Assembly (NCBI GenBank): GCA_001630475.1 | Contig: KV419404.1 | Coordinates: 830,066-894,065, forward strand | Length of the DNA: 64,000 nucleotides | Source of the DNA: Sistotremastrum niveocremeum HHB9708 | Taxonomy: Eukaryota > Basidiomycota > Agaricomycetes > Sistotremastrales > Sistotremastraceae | Direction: 5' to 3' | Shown here: positions 23,059 through 33,646 of the stretch, one piece after another | Layout of the letters: every line of letters starts with the position of its first letter | Numbering within the stretch: position 1 is the first letter of the stretch | Notes under the pieces: model-generated | What the model saw: the letters and a program-made list of their open reading frames with translations, nothing else | The model's database searches: none | What the model was told of the DNA's origin: nothing | Made by a program: the position numbers and the translations under genes

Positions 23059-25118
23059 TTATTCGTCTTCATCCTCTTCCCATCCTATAGATCGTGTAAT
23101 GGCCTTCTGCCAACCGCGCCACATTTTTTCTCGCAGAGCCTCGTCCATCTTCGGCTCGAACGTCGTAGAGCCTTTGGTATTAACATGCTCAAGCGTTTCG
23201 GGCTTCGAGATATCCCATCCGTAGAGGTTGATAGCAGATCCTGCTAAAAGAGCCGAACCCAGAGCCGTTGACCTGCACAGATCCTCAGAACAAGAAAAAC
23301 ATCCAACGGTTGTAAAACTCACTCTCTCATTTCGGGACGGACAACGTCAAACCCACCCAGGTCCGCCAGAATCTTCATTACAAGGTCGCCGTTCGTCATA
23401 CCCCCGTCCACCTTGAGATGCTTGAGATCTACTCCAGAATCAAGTCGCATGCTTTCGATAATGGCGCGCGTCTGGAAAGCATTGGCTTCGAGTGTTGCCC
23501 GTGCTATATGCGCTGGGTTGGTATAGGATGAAAGACCTGTGAACGGGTGTTAGTTGTGTGCTTGACTCCAGACTCTGCGTGATTTACCTATCAGAAGTCC
23601 TCCGGCACCGGGGTCCCAGTATGGTGCTAGCAGGCCAGAAAATGCAGTCACGAAATAGACTCCTCCGGAATCTTTTTCCTTGGCCGCGAGGTCATTGACT
23701 TCTCCCGCGCTCTGGATCAATCCCATGGAATCGCGTAACCTGTAGGCTGCATGTGAGTGAAAGAGCGCAGTGGGAAGACGAAGTCCCTGACCATTTAATG
23801 GCGCTTCCGGCAACGGATACTTAAGCATCACCTTAGTCGATATCGGACATGCTATGATGATGATACTCACTACTGCCCTCAAGTGCATAGACGGGCTTGC
23901 TGTTGGGACTGGCTTGGTATGCAACCTATTTAAAATAAGACTCGGTCTTAATGCAGTCGGAGAGCCACATACCGTTCCAATCAAACCATTCTTGCTCTTC
24001 ACAACATCGGCTCCGGTAGTAAATAGCAAGAACGCCCCAGTCCCATACGTACATTTCGCCTCTCCTTCCTTCAAACATTTATTCCCAACAAGAGCGCCTT
24101 GCTGATCTCCAACCAATCCAGCAATCTTGACGCCTTTCAGGGATCCCGATGCGAGAGATCCGTATATTTCTGAGGAGGATACGATCTTTGGGAGGATTGA
24201 GGGACGGAGGTCAAAGAATTTGAGGAGTTGGGGTGCCCATTCGAGAGTATGGAGGTTCATGAGGAGAGTACGAGATGCGTTGGTGACGTCGGTGACGTGG
24301 AGACCGTTCTTGGCGCCTCCGGTAAGAGTCTGAAGTGGGACAAAGATTGAGATGGTTCAAATCATAGGCGGACAAGATAGACGTACGTATACCAGCCATG
24401 ATTCCACTGTGCCTAGCAGAAGATCGTCTGCTTCATGAGCTTCCTTGACGTTGGGATAGTTATCAATCATCCATCGCAGCTTGATAGCGGAGAAGTACGT
24501 CGACAGTGGGAGGCCGGTACTGATATAATGAGAAACAAATGGCATACAACAGGTGAAGTACTCACAGCTCTCGTAAAGCATCGATTCCCTCCTCGCCCTT
24601 CTTTATCTCGCCGGATGGGGTTTCGATGCCCACATCTCTGAGCTTATGTTCAAAGATGGCGACGGTATGTTTAGTTCGACTATCGTCCCATACAATAGCT
24701 TTGCATAGCGGCTTCCCAGTGGATCGACTCCACGCTACTGTCGTTTCGCGTTGGTTGGTGATTCCGATGACTTTGATAGACTCTTTAGCGTATCCTTGGG
24801 CTGCGAGCTCCTTCACGCCTCCTTCGATACAATCATCGCAGACTTTCGTCAGTTCATCTGCGTCGTGATCATGCCACCTTTGAAAGTTGTTCAGATAACT
24901 GTAGATAGTAGATCAAAGAAGAGCTCACCCAGGATGATCATAGTATTGTGGGAACTCCTGTTGATGCTGAGCGACGATATTGGCATACTGGTCGAATATA
25001 ATAAATCGCGAGGATCTATCAAGATGGATGAGAAGATGTAGTGGAGTGTAGAGGTACGGTTGACTCACGTAGTTCCACAATCAAGAGCTCCAACGAATTC
25101 TCCTTGCTTGAGCGACAT
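23059..25118 (-). CDS. GUT1: Glycerol kinase
   Basis: Phosphorylates glycerol to glycerol 3-phosphate with ATP, the first cytosolic step of glycerol use. FGGY-family motifs appear in order: [19 protein letters not shown] (N-terminal ATP-binding loop), [115 protein letters not shown] and [19 protein letters not shown]. The catalytic Asp of the GDQQ motif is present. The C-terminus is acidic (GWEEDEDE). About nine exons and 530 residues, the normal size. The start MSLKQGEF lies close to the first motif, as in other fungal glycerol kinases, and is the first ATG of the exon. The gene borders the gene-poor island on its 5' side. Confidence 0.96.
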
Positions 25119-25935
25119 GGTGGAAGGGACGAAAGACCGCTGATAAGATGGCTTCGCGTTCGCAGGAGCTTCAAGGAAGAGAAGGCCGGACCGTCGAGAG
25201 AACTGATGACATAGTCGTCGAATCCTGGACTCACTTGTGGCTTCTTTGGCCGCTGCACCAGCTGACCACGACGTAATCCAGCCGATGTGGAGTTCCCTCA
25301 ATCAGGTGCGCATCCAACTCTTGCGCAATTTTATTCACCTGTTCGACGATACCGACGCTGGACGCTCTGTTGAATATTTCTCTGTCCGCATGCTGTCCTT
25401 CGAAAACTTGTCCGGCCCGGATTTACCGTGCGGAACAACAGCGACGACATCTGGCTTGGGCTGGAAAACGGAGATCCGCAACTGCGAGGTGGGAAAAGAG
25501 TTAATGGAAAGGAGCTGATGAGTTCCGAAGAAGGTCAAGTGGTCTGGATGGGTGAGGTACAGAAGCTGCAGTACTCGTGCTCAGGACGTAGCTCGCAACA
25601 TGGTGGTAAGGTAGCAGATATGGCACGCATCCTATATCCGACTATATATCTTGAGGACTAATTTTTCATCAGCTTTTATCATCAGCTTCCACCCATATCA
25701 CTGTAAGGCGTTCGTCCGATAATATGGCAAGGCATTGATGCGAAAAGTCCAAAAGCACGGACGACGCCTGAAAATTCTGACGTGTGCCATTTTTTAACAC
25801 AACAGTCGATCTGGTAAAGTATCTGGATAAGCTAAAGATCTTTGCCGATTGCTATAAAATGTAATTCCAGTACGTCGATTCCAAAGTCTGCACAAGAAAA
25901 TCCCAATTGGGTAACTTGTCTGGCTGAAATAGGAA

Positions 25936-25993
25936 GGTGCACAGCCACCACGTGAGATCGTCGATCTTCGCTTCTATTCGTTCCTGGTCCCTG
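25936..25993 (+). repeat. Dispersed repeat, copy 1
   Basis: The stretch starting GTGCACAGCCACCACG and ending CGTTCCTGGTCCCTG matches 31674-31733 in the same orientation at roughly 85%, with a few short gaps. Similarity fades on both sides. It may be a fragment of a transposable element family; the family is unknown. Confidence 0.6.
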
Positions 25994-28900
25994 ATTTCAG
26001 CCGTTGAGGCTCGCGGTCACTTTGACCAGCTCACATCACATCAAGATCGCAACATGATTATAAGGAAAGTCGGGGTCCGATTTACTCGTGGGCTGGTATG
26101 TAGAGGACTAGAGGTACGAAAGCGACACGCGATCAAGTGCCTGCCAAGGTGCGAGTCCAACCTTGGTCAGCGATTGAGCGACTAGGACGCACGCATTCTA
26201 TATCCGATAAACTCTAATTGACTCTAACTGGTTTCCATGTGCGCAACGCAAGGCCTATTAGCGAGTAAAGAGAGTAATCACTACTTCCAAGTGCCCACTC
26301 TTATGTCTCATTGTCATCGGAAATGCTAACCTGTTTTCTCCTCATCATCAACAAGAGCTTGGAAAGCATATCTTCTCGAAGCATGGTATACAATTTCCTG
26401 ACGGTGGATGAGAGGACCACACCGGCGCGTCTCTGAAAGCGTGAGGTGCAGAATCCCGTGTGTGAAGTGTTGCAAGTGGGAGAGACCAGGGCCAAAACCG
26501 AGCCCGTAAAAACAAGAAAAGTATGGTCACCTCCACGTCCCCTGCATCTCCCCTTACTGCTAAGCAGCCCGGCAGGGCTCTCTACTGGTTTTCGTCCTTT
26601 CACCAGGATAACCCAGTGAGCAGAGTACTTCAGCGGTATCGCACCGAGGACGAGTCCAAGGAGCGGCGAGCTCACACAAGACGACCAGAAACCAGTCGTC
26701 TAGTGTAGAGGAGAGGGAAAAGAAGGTGCCCTCGTAAGAAAAGTGCAGGGGGGCTCAAATTACTTATAGGAAAGTCGTTGTTTGGTTTGTATTTGGTCGG
26801 CTTGAAGGGGAGACGCCGGTCAAACATGGGCAAACATGGCCCCACTTGCCGTATACTGTACTGCTCGTACGCCCTTTTACCATTACCTTGACGCTTGCTG
26901 AAATGTCTCTGATTTTGCTCACATGCCAGTTGCTTCCCTCTTTACTTACGGGATTGGAGGAACAAAATTCAGTAATCGCGCGGTCCACTTCTGCAGCCAA
27001 AATTACTATAACGACGACCGCGCATTGTTCTCCACTTGCTGTTCTCTGCAACCAGTCTCGACACCGGGAATTCATTGGTCAATTTGTCGTAAATATACAT
27101 ATCCAATAGCTCTCGGCTGGTTCTCTCGCTTCTGTTGGTCATGGACGCAAAGGGCGAATGCTATCTTTAATCCTCGAACACGAAGTCATTGAGCCATGCT
27201 CACACCAATCTCACCAAAGTATAACTCGTGTCGATAATGTCACGCTTCACCAGAATACCGCTTCAAATTGGCCACCATCTAAACCTGAAGCCCTCTGAAG
27301 TCGCGACTGATCGTCCATTTGGATGCAATGGGCATTGTGTCAAGTCGGGCGAGGTCCAAAAAAGCTGTTCATGTCATTGTGAATTTCGAGTGTTTTGTGG
27401 TTGATACTTTTGAACCTCTTTCCAGATTGCCTAGCACACCTGCCCACCTGTCCAAATCACGCATAACATTAGCAAAAAGCACAGCATTGATTCGATCTCA
27501 AGAGGAAATTATCGGAGATCGGAACTTATGCGCACTGCCTCTCTTCATGGGCCCGACAAGGGCAAAAACAAAGGCTTATAGCAACGGTTTATACCTATAG
27601 TATAATGGTGGGCGGGGTATCCAAGGAGGAAGAACGCCATGCTATCACGGGGCTGAGTAACTGGATGTCGCGACCCAGGTTCAACTCAGTCAAACGTCCG
27701 AGCGACGTAGTGATATGCATGGCCGACGACCGAGATGGTGAGACCTGCAGCCAATGGGCGAGTCGCGGCTTCTCCTCGTAAACACCGAACTGGCCATCTC
27801 ATCCTGTGCGAGCGGGGATGACGTTCTGTCCAACAGGATAGAGGTAGTGGATCACTAGGTGAGAGGGGTCGGGATTCTCGTCTGAATCTTATTTTATTTT
27901 GATCATTTTTGACAACCTCAGGAATCAGTATATAAATTCAGTCTTATCCCATGCTTTTGACATCATTGTTTCTGTCTTGAATGAAGTTACGGTTTCAGCG
28001 CATGCACAAGAGCATCCCAACGACGGATTCGATCACTGATATTAACGGTTGCCAATAATCCTTACTGCGAATAGGGTTCCCTCAAATAATAATGCATGAG
28101 ACGATTTGACGGAACGGTTGACGATACCTCATCATATTACCTCTGTGCTCCACGCTTTGGGCTTGTGCCGCGAGTCTCGAGCGAAATGCGTGTCGGCCGG
28201 GCCTCAAACCATGGCTGCCTTTTCCTGTGGGTGTGAGTGCTTGCAGAGCCATCATGATTGCTTCCATACTCCCAAAAGAATATCGATCATTGGCGCCAGT
28301 AAAAGAACGTGGAGCCGGTGCCCCCGGCCTGCCTGCAAGTAAGGGAAAAAATCATTTTAGTGCGTCAGAAGACGACGTCCATATACTCGTCTTTGTGCCA
28401 AGCTTTGTACGTTGGGCCACATGTTGCCAGGTATCCTTTCAGTCAACTTTGCATATGATTGAAACGAATGAATAGACAGGACGCGTAAACAAGAAATTAA
28501 CGCTTGTCACGACGATGTTGCCGGGACTCCAACACAAAAGAAATCACACATGCACGAACGCATGGACTACTCAGGATATCATAAACCGCGTTGTGAGCAG
28601 CGAACTCGGCAAGTAAACAAAAGACGTTCGGAATCAAAATTCAAACTCCGCTGCCGCGTCCTGGCGCGATCGTGATCACTGGATTGGAGGGGGATCGAGA
28701 TGTATCCTGAGGTTCACATCGGCACAGAATCAAAGGCGAATATTCCATTAGAATATCCCATTCAGGAATTTCGCTTCTAATCCAGTCCTGAGTCCAGCTG
28801 GTTCTGTGTTTTATAAAATCGTGAGTCTATGCGTCGTTAACATTGGGTTCGAGATACGGAGCTCAAGAAAAATACCTGAGAGATTTCACAATTTTAGACC

Positions 28901-29150
28901 TCGGCCACTCGGCATAGTTAATCATTGGAACCTCAATCATCAACCCTGCTATGCGCTCCCACAGTCAGGGCGCGAAACTGGTAGGGTCTCCATTGACAGT
29001 CCTCTGTTTTTGCTTCGAACGTGAACAATGCAGGGCAGCCGCCGTTGATCTCACATGCCGGGAACTTTACATCGATCATGACTCGTATTGGCGATCTGGG
29101 AATACTTTGGCCTGTCTGGCATATTCAGGGGTCATAGCCCTGGACCGGAC

Positions 29151-29630
29151 TCAAAATTGGTTTCCAAAGTTTAAGGTTTCAACTGCCTGTCTATGACACT
29201 GACAACTATCTGATACCATCGCCATGCTGACTGGCCACAGGATGGAGATTTTCTTACGCAGTATGCTCTCCCGGGCCATACGGCCTACGGACATAAATGA
29301 CAATGACGGAAGTGAGTGGAATGATCCACAGGGAGTTCGGAGAAAGCTATCGACCGGCAAGATTCTGAAAACCCCGAGTCTACAATGGTAGAAGCAGTTC
29401 GAGGCCCCACGCTTCCAGTTTTTTGTCGAAAAATGAACTATGACCTGAGTTGATCTCTCACATGCTGGAACGAAGCGCTGTATCTTGAAGGCCACGTTCG
29501 ACCTCTCTCCCATGGATTTCCCACTGATTTCCTCTATCGTTGTACTGGCAAAAACGTTTGCGGAAGATGGAGTTTCAAACCGGAAGAAACCGCAGTTTGG
29601 CCCGCCTTCTGGGCGGAGTTCGGTGTTCAT
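29151..29630 (-). CDS. Doubtful unrecognised frame in the gene-poor island
   Basis: An ATG-started frame of 159 codons (MNTELRPEGGPNCGFFRF at the start, VETLNFGNQF at the end) with no recognised domain. It is somewhat longer than expected by chance in 5 kb, but it shows no clear neighbouring exons and no conserved motif. I list it only because the region holds nothing better. Confidence 0.15.
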   Translation of the reverse strand: MNTELRPEGGPNCGFFRFETPSSANVFASTTIEEISGKSMGERSNVAFKIQRFVPACERSTQVIVHFSTKNWKRGASNCFYHCRLGVFRILPVDSFLRTPCGSFHSLPSLSFMSVGRMARESILRKKISILWPVSMAMVSDSCQCHRQAVETLNFGNQF

Positions 29631-30252
29631 TTAATTCCCCATTGATATCACCTCTCGGCAGCATACTATTCCCGAATCGAGGTTGAAAGACTCCCATGGA
29701 TTCGTACCCTCTGCGACACCGCCTTTTCGGAACGTGCATCTCACAAGAATAAATCTCTCTGTGGCAAGTCAATAACAAACAATACAGCCAATCTCGAGGT
29801 ATTTGGCAAATAATGATACAGGCCGACAAGGGGTTGGTGCTTGCTATTGTCTTGATTTCCTGTCAAGAATCGCCACACAGGCTTTTCATGAAATCACAGA
29901 GCGCGATTTTTTATGCCGCTATCCTGCTGCCAGTTTTGATAACTCATGACTTGATCTCCGGTTCCTCACACAAAATTCATTAACCCTAGAACTGAGGAAA
30001 TCTCCTCAGCGCCTTTGTGAAGATGTCCTGGTCCCGTTCGATCGGGCCCCGAGCGGGGTGCTTTTGTTTGGTGAGATTTCTCCTACACGCACTGAATGGA
30101 GTACAGTGCTCATGTCACAAGGCCAGTGCACGCACGCTCGGAGATTGAAGCATCAGATTTTCTTTGCTTCCAATACCGGTGCGTGTTGCGTGCGATTGTC
30201 GAGGACATGGCGTGATAGGAAGAGCGACCGTGGAATATTGTTCGCCTTCAGG

Positions 30253-30260
30253 TATAAATA
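30253..30260 (+). promoter_or_regulatory. TATA box of the unrecognised duplicated-protein gene
   Basis: TATAAATA lies 77 bp upstream of the ATG at 30337, a normal spacing for a TATA-driven fungal gene. Confidence 0.55.
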
Positions 30261-30336
30261 CCCTGCAGTTGTGCCCCACTTCAGTAGACTCAAGTCGTTT
30301 CACGCCCCCCGTCTACTTTCATTCACATACTCAATC

Positions 30337-30989
30337 ATGTCTACGGTACGATCCCGCCTCTCAAACCTCATCGTTGACTCTCCCAACTGACACTGCGACA
30401 TTTGTAGATCAGCCAAGTTCACGTCAACAGCGAGAAGCACAGTGGCGCTGTCGAGGTTCTCCAGCACGCCAGTTCCAACAAGGTCGCCAGCTTCGCCGAT
30501 AACGCCAGCAGCTTCAAGCTTGTCAAGACGCATGCAGTCGGCGAAGGCGTTCAGCCATACGAAGCTGGCGGCCACTACGTGATCAGGCCTAAGCTCTTCC
30601 CCCAGGTCGCCGCCCATGTCATCTTCGACAACGGCAAAGCACAGCTCTCCAATAAGACCCCATACGGCGAAGTCCACATCATCTTCGATGCAGGCCAAAC
30701 TCAGTTCACGCTCGACAATCAACACTCGGGTGACTTGCATGTCAAGTACACCCCTCCCGCGAAGAGCTCAGCTGCTGACTCTAAGGCCTACCTTGGCACG
30801 TTCTCCGACGCCGAGAACCTGAAGCCAGGCCAGAGCCACGTCTATCAAGCCGATGGACATTACGCCATTAGGTCCACTCTTGATTCCGACCCTGCGAACG
30901 TCTTCTCCATTGATTTCATTGGTGATAAGATTCACTTCACCAACGGCAACCCGGCCGGAGAGATTGCCATTGCGTTCCAGAAGGCGTAA
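30337..30989 (+). CDS. Unrecognised 196-residue protein with internal duplication
   Basis: Two exons: MST, a 62-nt intron (30346-30407), then 193 codons. The protein starts MSTISQVHVNSEKHSGAVEV and has no signal peptide or membrane segment. Two copies of a module can be lined up: GGHYVIRPKLFPQVAAHVIF then SNKTPYGEVHIIFD, and DGHYAIRSTLDSDPANVFSI then TNGNPAGEIAIAFQ. Both share the pattern GHYxIR...hxhhF...N..P.GEhxIxF, which suggests a repeated beta-rich fold. Codon choice favours C-ending codons (GCC, CTC, GTC, ATC) more than nearby genes, and with the TATA box this suggests high expression. I do not recognise the family and assign no function. It stands alone between the gene-poor island and ARG1, to which it is convergent. 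Confidence 0.8.
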
Positions 30990-31885
30990 AGCTTTGTTTG
31001 TACTATATCGCCTTTCTGGTAAAGATCTTGTTATATCAGAAATTGTGATGTCTATTGGTCCCAAAGAGGTCCATGTTTGTACATACGAATTATCCTGTGA
31101 TAAGGAACTGTGCGCACTCTCAAAATCCCCCCCCGGAAAACAGCCTTCAAGCCACTGCGTTTTCGCCGGAAAAACAAAATTCATTCACCAAGTTGAGACC
31201 AACTAACAGCGGCCCGGCAAATAGGTTGAGTTCTTTATATGTGGTATTTCTCGTATCTTGCGAACTAATTGGTGAGTGTTCCGGAGCAAATCCTCGTCCT
31301 AAGCCTTTCTCAGCCCGGCCTCGTGGCATATGTTATAGGTGATGTACCAAAGGTTTTACGGATGTTACCATTGCCTATGTTGGTCACCGAGAACATTACA
31401 TTGTCCCTGACGATGTTGGGGTCTTGTAGGATATATAGACGTACGTATTTGCGTCAGTAAACATCGACTGAAAAGAGCTGGCTGGTGGGATGCCAGTGAC
31501 CGATTGAAAGAAAATGAAAGAGAACTCCCCCTCTGAAACAATGATAGCTTTATTTCTCTTTTCAAATTACTGTGTACGATGCGCGTCGGTGTTGCACGAT
31601 CACGCTTCGATCAAGAGTTAAGACGAATCGAAGCTCGTCAGAGATCTTGTTAGCCGGCAGCACCGAAGCAGAAAGTGCACAGCCACCACGCGATCTCGCC
31701 GATCACTCGGCTTCTATCCGTTCCTGGTTCCTGGTAAAAAATCTTCCGGTCTCCAATGATTCAAGCTGTCCAGTGTGAAAATCGAACAGTGATAGAAAAG
31801 AAACTAAATCCGGACTACTACAACAAAGACACCATTTTGGAAATTACATCATCTAGATCAACTAACTGTAACAGACCCATCGTCT
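30990..31885. other. Intergenic DNA before ARG1
   Basis: About 900 bp between two convergent genes, unusually long for this window. It holds the second copy of the dispersed repeat (31674-31733). No gene recognised. Confidence 0.5.
31674..31733 (+). repeat. Dispersed repeat, copy 2
   Basis: Matches 25936-25993 in the same orientation: a shared GTGCACAGCCACCACG block, then CGATC, GCTTCTAT, CGTTCCTGGT and CCTG with small differences. The copies are 5.7 kb apart and flank the unrecognised duplicated-protein gene and most of the gene-poor island. Confidence 0.6.
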
Positions 31886-33486
31886 TTAGACACGGGTGCC
31901 GTAGACATCCTTGGGAGTCACGCCAGCCTGGCCCTTTTGAACATTAGCTTGTCCCCATCTATCCGAGACGTCAGAATTAGGGCTTCACAAAGAGATGAGA
32001 GCGACTGACTTTTTGATGCGAATAGACTCGATCTGGATGAAGCCGGTCGTATCGGTGGGCTCAAATCCACCGAGCTCGTCCATAGATGATTCTCGTGCGT
32101 CGTACAATTGCTGAGTCATACTCGTCAGAGACATAACGTTGGGAAGAAACGGGGTCTTCTCACCTCGTCGGAGTATCGTCCTTCGACGATGACATTGCCC
32201 TTGTACAGTTTGACGCGGACCGTACCGTTGACCGTTCGCTGACTGGCCGGAATGGAAGCAGTGACAAATTCACGCTCGGGGCTGAAGAAGTAGCCGTTGT
32301 AGAGAATGTGACTGAGTTGAACGGTGACAAATTGGTCTCGGAGAGCACGGACATTCCTGTCCAAAGTCAAGCCCTCCAGATCCATATGTGCGACACGGAG
32401 GATGGTGGCTCCAGGGCTTTCGTAACATCCACGGGATTTGACACCGATAAATCTGTTTTCGACGATATCGATACGGCCGACACCGTGCTTTCGAGCGAGT
32501 GCGTTGAGAGCGAGGAAAATTTCAACGGCGTCAGTGTAGGTCTTGTCACCTGCAACGACTTTCACTGGCAGACCCTGCTTGAACTCGATACTGATCTGTT
32601 CAGGGGTGGTAGGGGCGTTTTCGGGAGAGTTGGTGAGCTTCCACATGTCAGCAGGGGGTGTGGTGTTTGGATCTTCCAAGATACCAGCTTCGTAGGAGAT
32701 GTGGAAAAGGTTTTCGTCGGTAGACCAGGGCTTGGCAGCAGTCTGCGTGACAGGGATTTTCTTTTCGGCAGCGAACTCAAGGAGGGCGCTTCGTCCAGCG
32801 AAACGGTTGTAGAACTCTTCGAACACATAATAAGAAAAGGAGCCCTATAGCATACAGTCCGGATCATACCAGGGATTCTCCAAGGCGTGATGACCTTGAT
32901 ATCGGGCTTGAGACCGTAGAACGCGAGTTCGAATCGGACTTGATCATTGCCTTTTCCGGTGCAACCATGGGACACAAAGCTGGGCGGTATGTGTGAGGCT
33001 CCGGTCCACGAGTTAATCAGATAAAAAGCCTTTACGTACTCGCAGCCTTCCTTGGTAGCCGACTCAATCATGCCTCGTGCGATAACGGGACGAGCTAAGG
33101 AAGTACCAAGGAGATAGACTCCTTCGTAGATGCAGTTGGCTTGAACGGCAGGATAGATGAGCTCGGTAACGAATTCCCTCCTGAGGTCCTCGAGAATGAA
33201 CTTTTTAGCACCGCAGTTCAAAGCCTTCTTCCTGGCAGCTTCGAAGTCCTGTATGCTATCAGCTACAGTGTAGCGTTGGTGCAGACAGACAACCCACCTC
33301 TTCTTGGCCGACATCAGCCATGTAGGCCAGGACCTCGTATCCTTGTTCAATGAGCCATGCAAGGATGCACGAGGTATCTGAGATGATGCTTTAGATAGTC
33401 AAAGGCCTTCAGAGTACAAGGGACGCACCGAGACCACCAGAGTAAGCAAGGAGAACGCGACCTTTGGATTGAGAAGGAGATGCCAT
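31886..33486 (-). CDS. ARG1: Argininosuccinate synthase
   Basis: Joins citrulline and aspartate with ATP in arginine synthesis, in the cytosol. The start [20 protein letters not shown] carries the PP-loop ATP-binding motif (AYSGGLDTS, split by an intron after GGL), followed by [116 protein letters not shown] and [17 protein letters not shown]. All known substrate-binding blocks are present. The C-terminus ends [12 protein letters not shown]. About seven exons and 420-430 residues, the normal size. The gene shares a 160-bp divergent promoter with QNS1, which contains a Gcn4-type core, in keeping with general amino-acid control. Confidence 0.97.
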
Positions 33487-33565
33487 GAAGAAAGAAATTT
33501 TCAGAGCAGATAGATCCGGTGCAAGCTTAAAAGCAGAAGATGGTTGGAGCCGGATTCCGAAAAAT

Positions 33566-33571
33566 TGACTC
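33566..33571. promoter_or_regulatory. Gcn4/CPC1-type core TGACTC in ARG1/QNS1 promoter
   Basis: TGACTC lies 80 bp upstream of the ARG1 start codon and a similar distance from the QNS1 start. It is the core bound by the bZIP regulator of amino-acid starvation, and arginine genes are standard targets. A six-base match alone is weak, so this is a suggestion. Confidence 0.35.
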
Positions 33572-33646
33572 GGTACGTTCGGCCGATAAGTTCGTGAAGA
33601 TGACGTAAGCGAGTCTTTACTCCCGTCGAGCGCGTAGATCACTGAC

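Larger units (their letters stand above)
25119..30336. other. Gene-poor island of about 5.2 kb
   Basis: No recognisable protein domain, RNA gene or intact mobile element is visible in this stretch, against one gene per 2-3 kb elsewhere. It contains one copy of a 58-bp dispersed repeat (25936-25993), and an unrecognised frame of about 160 codons on the minus strand (29151-29630). Several other open stretches of 80-125 codons start without ATG and match nothing I know. The first few hundred bases should contain the GUT1 promoter, and the last few hundred the promoter of the next gene. Confidence 0.5.

Noticed and set aside
25995-26010. Shared TTTCAGCCGTTGAG with the left arm of the MITE (about 7479)
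   Set aside because: A single 14-base match without flanking similarity is expected by chance in a window this large.
26301-26675. Open minus-strand frame of about 125 codons
   Set aside because: It begins without an ATG, matches no family and shows no convincing exon partners.
27590-27700. A-box-like TAGTATAATGG and B-box-like GGTTCAACTC, suggesting a tRNA or tRNA-derived SINE
   Set aside because: The T-arm and acceptor stems do not pair, and no repeat copy is seen in the window.
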